64,000 nt of DNA from Chrysogorgia sp. JL179-B06 (GCA_035772405.1 JAYKKM010000469.1:2668001-2732000), one strand, 5' to 3'. Counted from the stretch's first letter, positions 19,919-31,511 are shown. The notes: generated by a model from the sequence alone, not told the origin. Translations and numbers: made by a program.

Positions 19919-21667
19919 ATGTTTTCATTAAAAAAGGCTAAAGCTGCAAAACGCATCCCTAAAAAACCATGGTTATCAAAAGGTCTTTTGAAGTCTATCA
20001 GGAGAAAAAATAAACTTTATAAAAAATGCATGATGAAACCTACTCCCGAAAACGGAAATTTTTATAAGAAATATAAACATAAACTAATCCATTTACTGCG
20101 CATTGCAAAACGTTGCTATTACGAAAAGAGATTGGAACAGTCTAAATCGAATATGAAAAGTACATGGAATATCCTCAATGAAGTATTAAATAGAAAGAAG
20201 CGAATTAACAAACTATCTTCTATTTTTACTATTGATAATAAGGATATTTCCAACCCCATGGAAATTGCTAATAGATTTTGTGACTATTTTACAAACATTG
20301 GTCCAAACCTAGCTAAAAATATTCCAGTATCATCATGCAATCATCGTTCTTTCCTTACTGGTAGTATAGTGGATTTTATATTTTTTGAGCCGGCAACCCA
20401 ATCAGAAATTGTAAATTCTCTTAGAGATGGGACAGCAGCAGGTTGTGATAAAATCCCAATATGGTCTGTAAAGGATTCCATTGACTTAATTTCCGAACCA
20501 TTGACCCACGTTATCAATTTTTCATTAGAATCTGGTGCTGTTCCAGATCAAATGAAAATTGCTCGAGTTATTCCGTTATTTAAATCAGGTGACAATAAGG
20601 TATTCTCTAATTATAGACCAATTTTGGTCTTACCAATTTTTTCCAAGCTCTTGGAAAGAGCAATGTATAATCGCCTATTGAAGTATTTTGATAGGCATGG
20701 TATTTTATTTATTAATCAGTATGGCTTTAGAAAAAATCATTCTACTTATCTGGCTCTTCTTTATTTATTTGACAAAATTACATCATCAATTGATCAGAAA
20801 AATCATACTGTGGGAATTTTTCTTGATCTATCTAAGGCATTTTATACTGTGAACCACGAGATTCTGTTTGACAAACTTGAGCATTACGGCATCCGCGGAT
20901 TGGCCCTTGACTGGATAAAGAGTTATTTCAATAACAGACTTCAATTTGTTGAATATAACGGAATATCTTCGTTAAATAGTATTAAGTGTGGTGTTCCGCA
21001 AGGGTCTATCCTTGGTCCGCTGTTGTTTTTGATTTATATTAATGACCTTTGTAATGCCTCTAATATCTTTGATTTTGTTTTGTTTGCTGATGATACTAAC
21101 ATATTTTATTCTCATAACGATCTTTCTTATTTGATGAATACAATTAATATAGAAATGGTCAAGTTATCTGACTGGTTCAAAACAAATAAATTATCAATTA
21201 ACATTAAAAAATCTAAATATATGATCTTTAAACCCAGGCAAAAAAGGCAAAGAGTTGATTTGATTTTAGAAATAAATAACTGTAGGATTGATAAAGTTAG
21301 TGAGGTCGTATTCCTTGGTGTGATACTGGATGAACACATGTCTTGGAAGCCTCATATTTCACATGTTGCAAGTAAAATTTCGAAATCAATAGGTATTATA
21401 TATAAATCAAGTTTTTGCCTTTCTAAACCTGTATTACGTACTCTATACTATTCTTTAATTTATCAATACCTTCAATATTGTGTTACTGTATGGGGATCAA
21501 CGTATCCATCTAACCTTAATCGTATTGTTCTGCTTCAAAAACGTGCGATGAGAGTTATTAATAAGGATGCATTTGATGCTCATACGGACCCAATATTTAA
21601 GGAAATGAAGGTACTAAAATTTAGTGATATTTATTTATTTTATTTGGGCAAGTTTCTGTTTTTGTGA
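19919..21667 (+). pseudogene. LINE-1 ORF2, reverse transcriptase domain
   Basis: 582 codons. Linker and palm: AAGCDKIPIWSVKD, ARVIPLFKSGD, NYRPI, QYGFRKNHSTYLALL, GIFLDLSKAFYTVNHEIL (a usual D is read as Y in the AFDTV position), CGVPQGSILGPLLFLIYIND, FADDTNIF (catalytic FADD), then SIGIIYKSSF and LYYSLIYQYLQYC of the C-terminal CR1/Jockey-type domain. A frameshift at about 21650 moves the last part to 21624-21857. Confidence 0.85.
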
Positions 21668-21857
21668 AGTTCCCAATTATAATACTCGACGTTCTAGACA
21701 ATTCGCTGTTCCTTTCTGTAGAACAAAAATCAGACAATTTTCTGTAATTTATCAGGGTCCTGTATTTTTTAATTCTCTAAACGTAGACATCCAAGAAGTT
21801 TCGACCGTTAATTCGTTTCTTTCTAAGCTTAAAAAATATCTTCACTCTTGTTTATGA
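21624..21857 (+). pseudogene. LINE-1 ORF2, C-terminal end in shifted frame
   Basis: Continues the RT protein after a frameshift: NYNTRRSRQFAVPFCR, QGPVFFNSL and FLSKLKKYLHSCL, the usual end of CR1/Jockey-group ORF2, with a stop at 21857. Confidence 0.65.
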
Positions 21858-22007
21858 ATATTTAATATATTATGTATTTATTTACTTATTAATGTAATAC
21901 TCATATTGTAAATCAAATTATCGGTTATTTATTGTTTTAAGGTGTATGTATATATGTGTGTATGCGTGCGTGTATATGTGTCTGTGTATGCATGTATATA
22001 TGTGTAT

Positions 22008-22008
22008 G

Positions 22009-22041
<33 letters not shown>

Positions 22042-22056
22042 ATATATTTATATAGT
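22008..22056. repeat. TATA-rich microsatellite in the LINE-1 3' region
   Basis: (TA)n with TTTA interruptions, preceded by a GTGTGTATGCGTG-type purine/pyrimidine alternating stretch from about 21943. Confidence 0.85.
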
Positions 22057-22319
22057 CTCTCTAGCTACTCCTAATATTGTATTAAGTTTATTTAAATATG
22101 GTAGCCCAATGCCATATAAGCATTTTGGTTTCTTTTGGGCTTCCTTGCCATTTGTATTATTCTGGGTTTTTCTTTTTTCTTCTTGTTTTTTATTGGCAAA
22201 TAAAATACTGTTATACTGTATCACAATGTTAATTTTTTATATAAATAAAAATTTGTTCACAACAAAAAACTGTCTAGCTTTATTTATTTTGGAAAAAGTA
22301 AATTAAAAAATGAATCTTT

Positions 22320-22959
22320 AAAAAGATCATACAATTGCTTTAAAAAATAATAATACTCAAAAATATGGTTTTCGACAAGTATCTTGGAGGGATGGCGTAA
22401 TACCTACATCTTTAGTTAATAGGAATTGTAAAATTAATATCAATACTACAACTCCTGGTTTGTTTACTGATTATCATTAACATATAATAATAATAGAGTT
22501 GATCCATCAGCACCCTTTGATCGCTCAAAACCCTTTGATACAGAAGAATATAAAATACAAAGAAAATTGGATTGGAACAAACGAAAAATAATTCATAGTA
22601 TTGATATAAAAATTGAAAATAATATTTGTGAACAATATCAAGAGGTATTGGGATGGTCTATTCTTCAAGTTATACAAACTGTTTTTCATGATGGCCATGG
22701 ATCATGGGCTGCACATAAGTCAGAAAAATATTTTGCTGATAATCAATTGTTTATTGATCCATATAGAAATTTCTTCAATGAAAGTGCCCGTTTTACTGAT
22801 TTAGCTTATAATTTACCTGCTGACGAAGATTTCATTTTGATTCAAAATATTGATTTTGTAGGAACAAATTATCTATACCATAATAATATTTTTTGGACGG
22901 AAGCTGATAAACCCTATATTGAATATGATATTAATATTATTTATTCCGATGGGTATTAA
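22320..22959 (+). pseudogene. Viral gene remnant downstream of LINE-1
   Basis: An open region begins at about 22320 (NNNTQKYGFRQVSWRDG) and shifts frame near 22475. The main frame then runs 22567-22959 (MDWNKRKIIHSIDIKIEN, QVIQTVFHDGHGSW, YNLPADEDFILIQNIDFVG, FWTEADKPYIEYD). Its N-terminal part may lie left of LINE-1, in the 16.1-16.9 kb region. The composition suggests a structural or cytoplasmic viral protein. No family recognised. Confidence 0.4.
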
Positions 22960-22967
22960 GGTGTGTG

Positions 22968-22974
22968 TATATAA
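22968..22974 (+). promoter_or_regulatory. TATA box (TATATAAA) overlapping the first ATG
   Basis: TATATAAATG runs into the first possible ATG of the 22975 frame, so transcription probably starts downstream of it. The ATG at 23017, 49 nt after the TATA box, keeps the spacing seen at other genes. Confidence 0.5.
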
Positions 22975-23016
22975 ATGGCTGTTCATTCAATGTGTGTGAG
23001 CGATATGACTACCTTT

Positions 23017-23535
23017 ATGAGAAAAAGAAATCAGGAAGGATATTTGATTTATCACGAGATAACTCAATATAGTTTTTTGGAAGCCATTTATTTTTGGCAA
23101 TTACTTGGATGTGCAGAAAGTAAAGATGAACATAATAATTCAATATATCTTCTACTACTACAAATATCTGATTATGAAAGACGTGTGTGGTATAGAGTTA
23201 TGTTGGAAGTAATGAAATCAAAAGATCCTGATATGGAACTTAATATATCCAATGATCAAAAAATTCCTGAAGAATGTATCGACTTTCTTCGTAAAGCATG
23301 TTTATACAGCTATTTATATGAAAAACAATCTTTTCTTCAAAAAAAAAAAAAAATTGCATTTTTTTTTAAATCAATAGATTGTGATAGAAGACATCGTTTT
23401 TCTTATGAATGTTTTAATGCTATTATAGCATTACATTTTGATTTTAACTCTTATAATGAAACTGTAAAATATCTTGAAAAAAATGTAAAAGGGATTGTGA
23501 ATGTAACGTGGATTATCCCAATTTCTATAGCGTAA
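23017..23535 (+). CDS. Hypothetical viral protein, intact frame
   Basis: The frame is open from 22975. The start is placed at MRKRNQEGYL (23017) because the earlier ATGs at 22975, 22990 and 23005 lie on or very near the TATA box. About 172 residues, with helical segments (ITQYSFLEAIYFWQLLGC, YERRVWYRVMLEVMKS), an A13 slippage-prone tract encoding KKKK at 23341-23353, and a C-terminus DFNSYNETVKYLEKN. It is one of the few unbroken frames in the left half. No recognised domain. Confidence 0.5.
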   Translation: MRKRNQEGYLIYHEITQYSFLEAIYFWQLLGCAESKDEHNNSIYLLLLQISDYERRVWYRVMLEVMKSKDPDMELNISNDQKIPEECIDFLRKACLYSYLYEKQSFLQKKKKIAFFFKSIDCDRRHRFSYECFNAIIALHFDFNSYNETVKYLEKNVKGIVNVTWIIPISIA

Positions 23536-23700
23536 ATTTTAAAGAAATAAGATCATATAATGTAATAAATTATCATTCAAAAAAGAATATTACTGACTGT
23601 AATGAAATAATAGATGAATAAATATATTTGTTAAATATTTTTTATTTCCTTTTTTTAAAATTAATACATAAGAATCCTCTCTAGATTGTTTCTTGATTTA

Positions 23701-23955
23701 TGGTATCCTACACCCCTTTTTAAAAATTTTTTTTATTTTTGATGTTCCTTGTCTCGCTAGTTTTTTTACCATTTTAATTCTTTTTGAAAAATCATTTGTA
23801 AAAGTATTTGCTTTTTTTTTTATTTCCTCCTCGTCTTTTTTTCCCTTTAAAAATACCCCTCGTTGTCTTTTTTTCCCCTTAAATTCTCCCCCGCGATATA
23901 TCCTTCGACGATAATTTACCATGTTTTTTTTATTTACGGTTGTTTTTTCTCCCAA
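23701..23955 (-). CDS. Lysine/arginine-rich small protein
   Basis: 85 codons on the minus strand, with an internal start MVNYRRRIYRGGEF that may be the true one. About 40% Lys/Arg, with GGEFKGKKRQRG, KGKKDEEEIKKK, KRIKMVKKLARQ and KIKKIFKKG. The C-terminal part could form an amphipathic basic helix. Its composition and a Gly-Gly near the N-terminus resemble the other small basic ORFs of this virus (10258, 32310, about 38030), so a DNA-packaging role is possible. That is inference. Confidence 0.45.
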
Positions 23956-24930
23956 TAGTTATCACCATATCTGCGAAAATTTCTTCATGCGCTTTCATAT
24001 GTTTTGTACTTTCTAAAAAAAAAATTTTATTATTTGGATTATAAACAAATTCGAAATTATTATATATAGATCCCGTTCGCCCATTATTGGCATAACGAGC
24101 TGCAGCGTGAGTGGTTAAGTACGCGTCAATACAATTGTTTGCACCGTTACAAATGCTATATGTTGCATTATTGTTTGCACCATATTTACGATACAATTTG
24201 GCTTGAGTTGTTTTATAACCAGTATTATAAGAAATATTGTGATTGGATTTAAAAAGTGATTTCCAAGCAAACAAACCATCACCAGCCAACTATCCCAAAT
24301 AGTTGATTTCTTGATACGTAAGTTATTTTGTTTTGCTAGATGAATCCAACATTTTATTGTTTTAGCTGTTCGTTTACGACATCTTATTTTTTTAGTGTTT
24401 TACTTCTGCATTGGACATCGTTCCGTATACTTTGTATATTTTTATTATTCCGTTTTTTTCGAGGTAATTTAATTCTTGGCATATTTTTTTTTAAAAATGG
24501 TTTTGATTCCTAAATAATCTTTATTTTCATGATTCTCAATAAATTTCACCATACATTGCACTTTATATGTAATATCTTCTGGACAATTATAGATTTTTTT
24601 TTTAATACTTTTAGTCTTTTTTTTAAATCTTTGATGAAATAGGGATTATTTTTCTTGTTCTTCTGTAAAATTTAATAAACATTCTTTAAGAAGAAACGGT
24701 GTAAATAATATTGAACTATCATTATCTTGAATTTCATATCCAATATAGGGTAAAGCATCATGACTGTTTAAATAAATCTTTTTTTTTTTTTCTCTTTTTT
24801 ATTGATTAATTTTTTTTTGAACATGGGTGAATTCTTCTCAAAAAAGATAAACCTTTCATTTCATTTACATGTATTAATATACGCGAATCTGACAATGTTA
24901 CTATTGAAGGTGTTGATGGTAAAGAAGAAG
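23930..24930 (-). pseudogene. Minus-strand viral gene(s), multiply frameshifted
   Basis: Fragments, all minus: about 24780-24490 (SHDALPYIGYEI, SILFTPFLLKECLLNF, NCPEDITYKVQCMVKF), about 24490-24310 (MPRIKLPRKKRNNKN; CRKRTAKTIKCWIHLA) and 24289-23930 (MAGDGLFAWKSLF, NCIDAYLTTHAAARYANNG). They lie head to tail with frame changes and long T/A homopolymers. Two genes are likely: an upstream one up to about 24480 and a basic one starting MPRIKLPRKK. No family recognised. Confidence 0.35.
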
Positions 24931-25023
24931 AAAAAATAAAAGAAAAAAAAGGACATGTTTTTGTTTTAGAAAAAAAAATACATCACAAGATGTATGTTGA
25001 TCAAAAAATGCTGATCAAAAAAA

Positions 25024-26054
25024 ATTAAAATATACTCAAAAGGATATTGATAAATTAGTAAGTTTATTTAATAAGAAAAAAGAAAGTAAAAAAAATGTAA
25101 ACTTAGACGAATATTTTTCTGTTGAAAGAATAGGAGAAAATACTAAAGAAAAATTTAATGTCAGCGAACAGCATTTTTCATTGAATGTTTCACGGGAAAA
25201 CGGCTAATTTTATTAGTTTTATTCAATCGTTATCGTTAGTTTTTCTTATTTAATTACCCTTGCACGTGCAAGTGTGAAAAGTGATGATGATTATGATAGA
25301 TTTATTTTTAGGCAGGTTACAAATAGTTTTTTTTCTACAGCCGTTTTACGTGTGAAAGATGTTGACGTTAAATATTTCTTAAATATTTTTGAAAAACATA
25401 TGCAAAGTAATAAAGAAACAATAGCTAATGGATGGAATAGTACGGTAATAATTCAAACTTTTCCCTCGGCAATAAGTACATATAAAAAAATAGTTTATTA
25501 AGGAAAAAAAATTATAATAGTTTGAATAAGGGAAATGCTAGCGATAATGGAGGAGTGAAAAATAATAAGTATGTAAAAAATATGAGCGTAAATTTCGTAC
25601 TGGAGTATTTTATATTCTTAGCGATGTGTTATATCAAATATTAGTAGGTTTATCGTTTTTAAAACAAGACGATACATATGATAAAATGAAAAGAAATCCA
25701 AATAAACCCGTTGATGAATTATTTACGTGTGAAGAAATTCGAAATGTATATCGGGAATGCGGGATAGCCGAAGGCAATGTTGATGCTACCCAATTTAAAA
25801 TTGTTTATAATAATTATTTAAAAAAACAGGGTGTTGATTTGTTAGTGTATGCTGACACTCATAACGATAATATAATTTATGATTCGCGAATTAATAGTGA
25901 AGGTGATCTTATAAAATTGACTAATGAAATTGTATGTTTATGGCTAAATAATAACCATTACGATTTATTTTTATTTATTTATGTATTTATTATCTGTACA
26001 ACCATATATAAATGCGAAAGAATTAAAACTATTAAACTAGAGAAAAAACTTTGA
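25024..26054 (+). pseudogene. Family B DNA polymerase, N-terminal (OTU-like) region
   Basis: Three + strand pieces: 25024-25206 (TQKDIDKLVSLFNKKK ... FNVSEQHFSLN), 25274-25501 (DYDRFIFRQVTNSFFS, WNSTVIIQTFPSAIS) and 25626-26054 (RNPNKPVDELFTCEEI, YDSRINSEGDLIKLTN, CLWLNNNHYDLF). The last piece ends like an OTU-type cysteine peptidase (hydrophobic stretch then NNHYD). It is collinear with the polymerase exonuclease domain at 27930 and separated from it only by LINE-2, so I read it as the N-terminal part of the same large polymerase gene. Frameshifts break it. The OTU assignment is by eye. Confidence 0.5.
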
Positions 26055-26057
26055 ATA

Positions 26058-27905
26058 ACTAAATATATGGTTGAAGGTAAGGTCAACAGGACATGAGTAG
26101 TCCCATGTGAAGACCGACCTTAATGAAAACAAACATAACATACATAAAATAAAGACCAGAACAAATATACAGTTTACAGAAGACATGACGAATTAGGAAC
26201 AACAGCTTAAGTTGAAAGAGCGGCACTTAGAACAGAAGGTTTTCCAAGTGCGCATTCTGTTAACATCGAAAGATGAGTGTAGTAGAGGAGAGTAGTAAAC
26301 AGTTAGTCTGTGTTTGAAGGAGGAAACGGATGAACTATTACGAATGGTGGGAGAGAGATTGTTCCATAGAAGGACAATTCGGTAGAAAAAGAGTTCCCAT
26401 AGAGAGACGTCCTGCAATGGTTGACTTGAAGCAAGTTGTCCTTATTTGAACGGGTGCGAGACGTGCTTTGAGAAGAAAAAGTGACGAAAGAGGAGATGTC
26501 TAGGTCGAAGAGGCCTTGTTTACATTTAAAAAAGAAAACGAGATCCTTTAGTTCAAGCCAGTAGGATATCGGAAGTAAATTAAGCTTCTTAAGACGTTCA
26601 GGATATGACAACTCATAATCCTGAAGGATGAATTTGCTAGCACATCTTTGAACACCCTCGAGGATCGCAAGATCGCGTGACGATCCTTGAGGTGCCCAGA
26701 TCTGACTACCATAAGACAGATGAGATCGGACGAGAGCAAGAAAAAGAAGCCTGCGGCAACGAATATCAGTCATTTGGGTACAATTCCTGTAGAGAAAACC
26801 AAGCATACGATTGGCTTTTGCAGTGCAGCTGGCTATGTGTGGGGACCACTTTAGGTCATTGTTGATAACCACACCCAAGTCTACTGGGCTAGTTATGCTC
26901 TTGACTGGTTCGTTGTTAAGAAAGTAGGAATGAATTGGAGGGTTGCGTTTGCGGGATATCCTGAGTAAAAGCGTCTTTGAGACATTAAATTTCAATTGCC
27001 AGGACAGCGACCAGTTGGACATACTGGAGGAGATCTCGATCATCTGGTGATTGTATAGCACGATAACATTTGCTGTCATCAGCAAAAAGCGCAACAGTAC
27101 TATTCTTGGTTACCTCCGGAAGGTCGTTCACATAAAGTATGAATAGGAGAAGACCTATTACACTACCTTGTGGCACACCAGAGGTAACACTAAGAAAGGA
27201 TGAGGAAACTCCTTCAACGACAACACACTGTTTGCGATCACGAAGGTAATCGGCAAACCAGTTAAGAAGTGGACCAGAGATTCCAAACGATTTAAGTTTG
27301 AACAAGAGTTTGCTATGGGACACAGAGTCAAACGCTTTAGCAAAGTCAAGATAAACCATGTCAATTTCCTTACCAGAATCAAGAGTATGACCAAGGTCGT
27401 GAAGCACATTCAAAAGTTGAGTAACACATGACCTATGGCAACGAAAGCCATGTTGAAGGTCATGCAAAGAGTTCTTAACAAAAGAATAAACCTGATTGAA
27501 AATTAGACGTTCTAGAACTTTGGAGACTTGGGATAGTAATGAAACTGGTCTGTAGTTTGTGGCCTCATGAGCGTCGCCTTTCTTGGGTATGAGCACGACA
27601 TTTGCAGATTTCCATTCAGAAGGGAAAACACCCTGCTGAAGAGATAGCTCAAAGAGAGCAGTCAAAGACGGGGCGATTACTTCAGAACATCGCTTTAGAA
27701 TATAAGCTGGTATACCGTCAGGACCAGTAGCCTTAGAGGGTGACAAATTGAACAACAATGACTGAACGTCGGATTCAGATATAGTTAATGAGTCAAGAGA
27801 GTTAGATGTTGAGTTAGAAGGAGAGATAAGAGGTGAAGAACTTGTGTCGGAGTCGGAGATAAAGACTGACGCAAACTATTGGTTAAAGCCATCACATATG
27901 TAGAA
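26058..27905 (-). mobile_element. LINE-2: 5'-truncated CR1/Jockey-group retrotransposon
   Basis: Only the RT and C-terminus are present: 27758-26985 (KATGPDGIPAYILK, NYRPVSLLSQVSKVLE, FRCHRSCVTQLL, YLDFAKAFDSVSH, GVPQGSVIG, LFADDSKCY) and, after a frameshift, 27094-26303 with the tail at 26417-26193 (LWNNLSPTIRNSSSVSSFK). The catalytic FADD is intact. It is inserted within the viral polymerase gene, between an OTU-like part and an exonuclease part. No clear target-site duplication was found. Confidence 0.85.
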
Positions 27906-27929
27906 GTAACTTAACGTGTTTGCGATGTT

Positions 27930-29134
27930 ATGAATCAACCTCATTATTGTTACATGAAACCCCTTTCATTTAAATTATATAATAAAAAAGTAAAACAACC
28001 TACTTTATTTTTTTTTGATTTTGAAACAAAAGTAAATAAAACTAATTTGCTCGCTCCTTTTTATTGTATTGTCCAAAAAGTATGTAAAAAATGTCAACAT
28101 ATTGAATTTAAAAAAACAACAATTTTCAACAGTGAGGATGAAAAAAATATAGATAAGACTATTGAAAAAGTTAGTTGTTGTGGTCATAGACAATTTATTT
28201 TTGATAACAATGTTATTGAAACTTTATGTGAATTTATATTTGAACAAAAAAATTCTGTTTGGATAGCTCATAACGGAGGTAGATTTGATACTATTTTTAT
28301 TTTAAAATATTTTTTAGAAATAAAAAAAATACTACCCGATACTATAATGAATGGAACTAAAGTAATGAGTTTAATATTTAAAGAACAAAATATTAGAATA
28401 CTAGATAGTTATTTGTTTTTAAGTATGAAATTAGCCGATATTCCAAAAGCAATGGGTCTCACAGGAGTTACTAAGGGTATAACCATATAAACCATATAAA
28501 TTTGAACCATATAAATTTGATAATTTATATTATGAGGGTGAACTTGTAGATGAAAAATATTTCGATACGGAACATATGGATAAAGACACGTATAGTGAAT
28601 TTGTAAAATGGTATTTAGAAAAAAAGAAAGAGAAATATATATTTCGAAATGAAATTTATTATTATTGTTGTAGTGATGTAAATATTTTAAGAAAGTGTTG
28701 TGTTAAATTTTCTTCAATGATAGAAGAAATAGGACATATATAGTCCCCTTTTACGAAAATAATTGTATCACTATTGCTAGTACGGCATTGAAACTGTTTC
28801 AACTTAATTAATTTTTTTAAATTGTGTAGGAATTATTCCCGCTTCAGGGTATAGGGGAAATGTAACCCAAAGTGTAATTGCTATTGATTGGTTAGACAAA
28901 ATTAATAGAAAATTAGGTGGGAGATTAGAATATATATGTTCACAAAATGGAGAAAAAAATATTCTTGGACGTTTTGTCGATGGATTTTGTGATGATACAA
29001 TATATCAATTTCATGGGTGTTTTTACCATGGGTGTCCAAAATGTTTTGATCCCTACACATTAAATACTCTTATAAATGAAAAATTTAATTATTTATATGC
29101 ATCTACACAACGTTTTTCATTTGAAATAAAAAAT
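27930..29134 (+). pseudogene. polB: Protein-primed family B DNA polymerase, exonuclease region (first copy)
   Basis: Exo I motif FFDFET (about residue 30), zinc-like Cys pair KVCKKCQH, exo II HNGGRFD, exo III-type YYCCSDVNIL, then a TPR-side QFHGCFYHGCPKCF. Protein-primed polymerases of Polintons/adintoviruses copy linear viral DNA from a terminal protein. The frame is broken near 28490, where a small tandem expansion of CCATATAAA words occurs, and again near 28740. From 28182 this copy is repeated as a 953-bp direct duplication, so the exo II to TPR segment is present twice. Confidence 0.8.
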
Positions 29135-30050
29135 GGTCATAGACAATTTATTTTTGATAACAATGTTATTGAAACTTTATGTGAATTTATGTTTGAACAA
29201 AAAAATTCTGTTTGGATAGCTCATAACGGGGGTAGATTTGATACTATTTTTATTTTAAAATATTTTTTAGAAATAAAAAAATACTACCCGATACTATAAT
29301 GAATGGAACTAAAGTAATGAGTTTAATATTTAAAGAACAAAATATTTGAATACTAGATAGTTGTTTGTTTTTAAGTATGAAATTAGCCGATATTCCAAAA
29401 GCAATGGGTCTCACAGGAGTAACTAAGGGTTTTCACCCATATAAATTTGATAATTTATATTATGAGGGTGAACTTGTAGATGAAAAATATTTCGATACGC
29501 AACATATGGATAAAGACACGTATAGTGAATTTGTAAAATGGTATTTAGAAAAAAAGAAAGAGAAATATATATTTAGAACTGAAATTTATTATTATTGTTG
29601 TAGTGATGTAAATATTTTAAGAAAGTGTTGTGTTAAATTTTCTTCAATGATAGAAGAAATAGGACATATATAGCCCCCTTTTACGAAAATAATTGTACCA
29701 CTATTGCTAGTACGGCATTTAAACTGTTTCAACTTTTTTTTAAATTGTGTAGGAATTATGCCCGCTTCAGGGTATAGGGGAAATGTAACCCAAAGTGTAA
29801 TTGCTATTGATTGGTTAGACAAAATTAATAGAAAAGTAGGTGGGAGATTAGAATATATATGTTCACAAAATGCAGGGGAAAAAATTCTCGGACGTTTTGT
29901 CGATGGATTTTGTGATGATACAATATATCAATTTCATGGGTGTTTTTACCATGGGTGTCCAAAATGTTTTGATCCCTACACATTAAATACTCTTATAAAT
30001 GAAAAATTTAATTATATGCATCTACATGTACACTACGTTTTTCTTTTGAA
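28182..30050 (+). repeat. 953-bp tandem duplication inside the polymerase gene
   Basis: GGTCATAGACAATTTATTTT begins at 28182 and again at 29135. The two copies stay nearly identical for about 900 bp, and the junction falls after the shared word GAAATAAAAAA. Copy 1 carries extra CCATATAAA units (28482-28520) that copy 2 lacks. Copy 2 instead shows small changes such as an extra codon at about 29876. The low divergence indicates a duplication later than most of the decay. Confidence 0.9.
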
Positions 30051-30056
30051 ATAAAA
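29135..30056 (+). pseudogene. polB: Protein-primed family B DNA polymerase, exonuclease region (second copy)
   Basis: Repeats exo II (HNGGRFD), exo III (YYCCSDVNIL) and the QFHGCFYHGCPKCF block, with its own stop codons (for example TGA in place of CGA at about 29347, and a stop after the GHI tripeptide near 29673). It then continues into the palm region, so this copy is the one contiguous with the 3' half of the gene. Confidence 0.75.
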
Positions 30057-31364
30057 AATGCAGGTTACAGACTAATTGAGATGTGGGAATGTGATTATTT
30101 ACAAGAAACAAAATATACACAGAAACAACTAATTGAAAAGAAAAGAAATAATTATCCGTATATCCCCTTAGTACCACGGGATGGCCTATATGGTGGGAGA
30201 ACTTCCCCCGTATGTTTATTTAAAGAAACAAAACCCATGAAAAAATACTTTATGTAGATTTTACATTGTTATACCCTTTTTGTACAAAAAATGTTTGACT
30301 TTCCCGTTGGACATCCTATTATTTATCTTGGAAAAGATTGTACTAAAAAAAAATCGAGGACGTATTTGGTTTAATAAAATGTTGTATTTTATCTCCGCAA
30401 AATATTTTCTTTTGTGTTTTACCCGTTAGAATAGAGGGAAAATTATTATTTCCTTTATGTTATAAATGTGCTGTAGATAAATGTGAACATTGTGAAAGTG
30501 AACGATATTTGCAGGGTACTTGGACAAGTATTGAGATTAATGTTGCTGTAGATAAAGGATACAAAATAATAGCTCTTTACGAAATATATCATTTTGAAAA
30601 TCAAGAAAAAATATTTTCACAATATGTAAATCTATTTTTAAAAATCAAACAAGAATCTTCAGGGGTACCTGCAGATTGTTTGAATGCGGATGGAAGTAAA
30701 AATGATATTAAAATAACACAATATTGTAATGATTATTTAAAAAATGAAAATGTTTATTTAGATAAAGAAAAAATAGAGAAAAATCCCGGATTAAGAACTC
30801 TTGCAAAAACATTTTTAAATTCATTATGGGGAAAATTTGCTCAAAACGAAAACAATACTCAAGTGTGTTTTTTAAATGATTATGAAGAATTAATAAATAT
30901 AGCCAATGATAAAAGTAAAAAATTAACATCAATGGATTTTATAAACGAATCATTATTACGTTGTACATATGAACAAATTGACGATGCAATATCACCGCTA
31001 AAAACGGGAAATGTAATTATCGCATGTTTTGTCATTGCATATTCACGTTTAAAATTATATGAAGTAATAGATAAATTAAACGATCGCGTTTTATATTTCT
31101 GTTATTTATATATCTAATGAAACTAATTATACTGATACTAAAACGGGTAATTATTTAGGAGATTTAACGAATGAAATAAACGAAAATGAATGGATAACAA
31201 ATTTTTGTTCAACAGGTACAAAATGTTATTCATATATCACTAATTTAAATCAAGAATGTATTCATGTCAAACGATTTTCTTTAAAAAATAAAACAATAAA
31301 AGAAAAATTGAAATTTTTAATGAAAAATGTTTCGTCTTTAACAAAATGTGTTAAAAATTAAGAT
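30057..31364 (+). pseudogene. polB: Family B DNA polymerase, palm/thumb region
   Basis: Motif A region YVDFTLLYPF (about 30252), a Cys-containing FPLCYKCAVDKCEHC insertion, and motif B AKTFLNSLWGKFAQ (about 30805). The motif C site ends abruptly at RVLYF (about 31098), where the paired aspartates of family B polymerases should be. They are absent and the frame changes, consistent with a short deletion. The following frame carries NYLGDLTNEI and HVKRFSLKNK and stops at about 31361. Several other stops (for example after ETKPMKKYFM) confirm a dead gene. Confidence 0.8.
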
Positions 31365-31511
31365 CAAATCATTGAAATTAAATATCAAAATAAAATATGT
31401 AAAGATAAACTTAATCATATTTTTATTGATGATGAAATAAATTTACATTTAATAAACGTATTGTTAAAAATAATTTTATTACATTTCCGTATGGTTTTTT
31501 AGATAACTGAA

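Larger units (their letters stand above)
16980..22223 (+). mobile_element. LINE-1: near full-length CR1/Jockey-group non-LTR retrotransposon
   Basis: ORF1 (17024-18759, interrupted by two MITEs), ORF2 with an AP-endonuclease (18866-19876) and a reverse transcriptase (19919-21667), and a 3' region with TA-rich microsatellite (22008-22056) ending about AAATAAAATACTG. It is inserted in the AT-rich virus: viral coding remnants end near 16318 and resume at about 22320. Frameshifts between EN and RT and near the C-terminus make it inactive. The boundaries are approximate because no clean target-site duplication was found. Confidence 0.75.

Noticed and set aside
21127..21339. Minus-strand ORF opposite the LINE-1 RT
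   Set aside because: Antisense shadow of a strongly supported RT frame.
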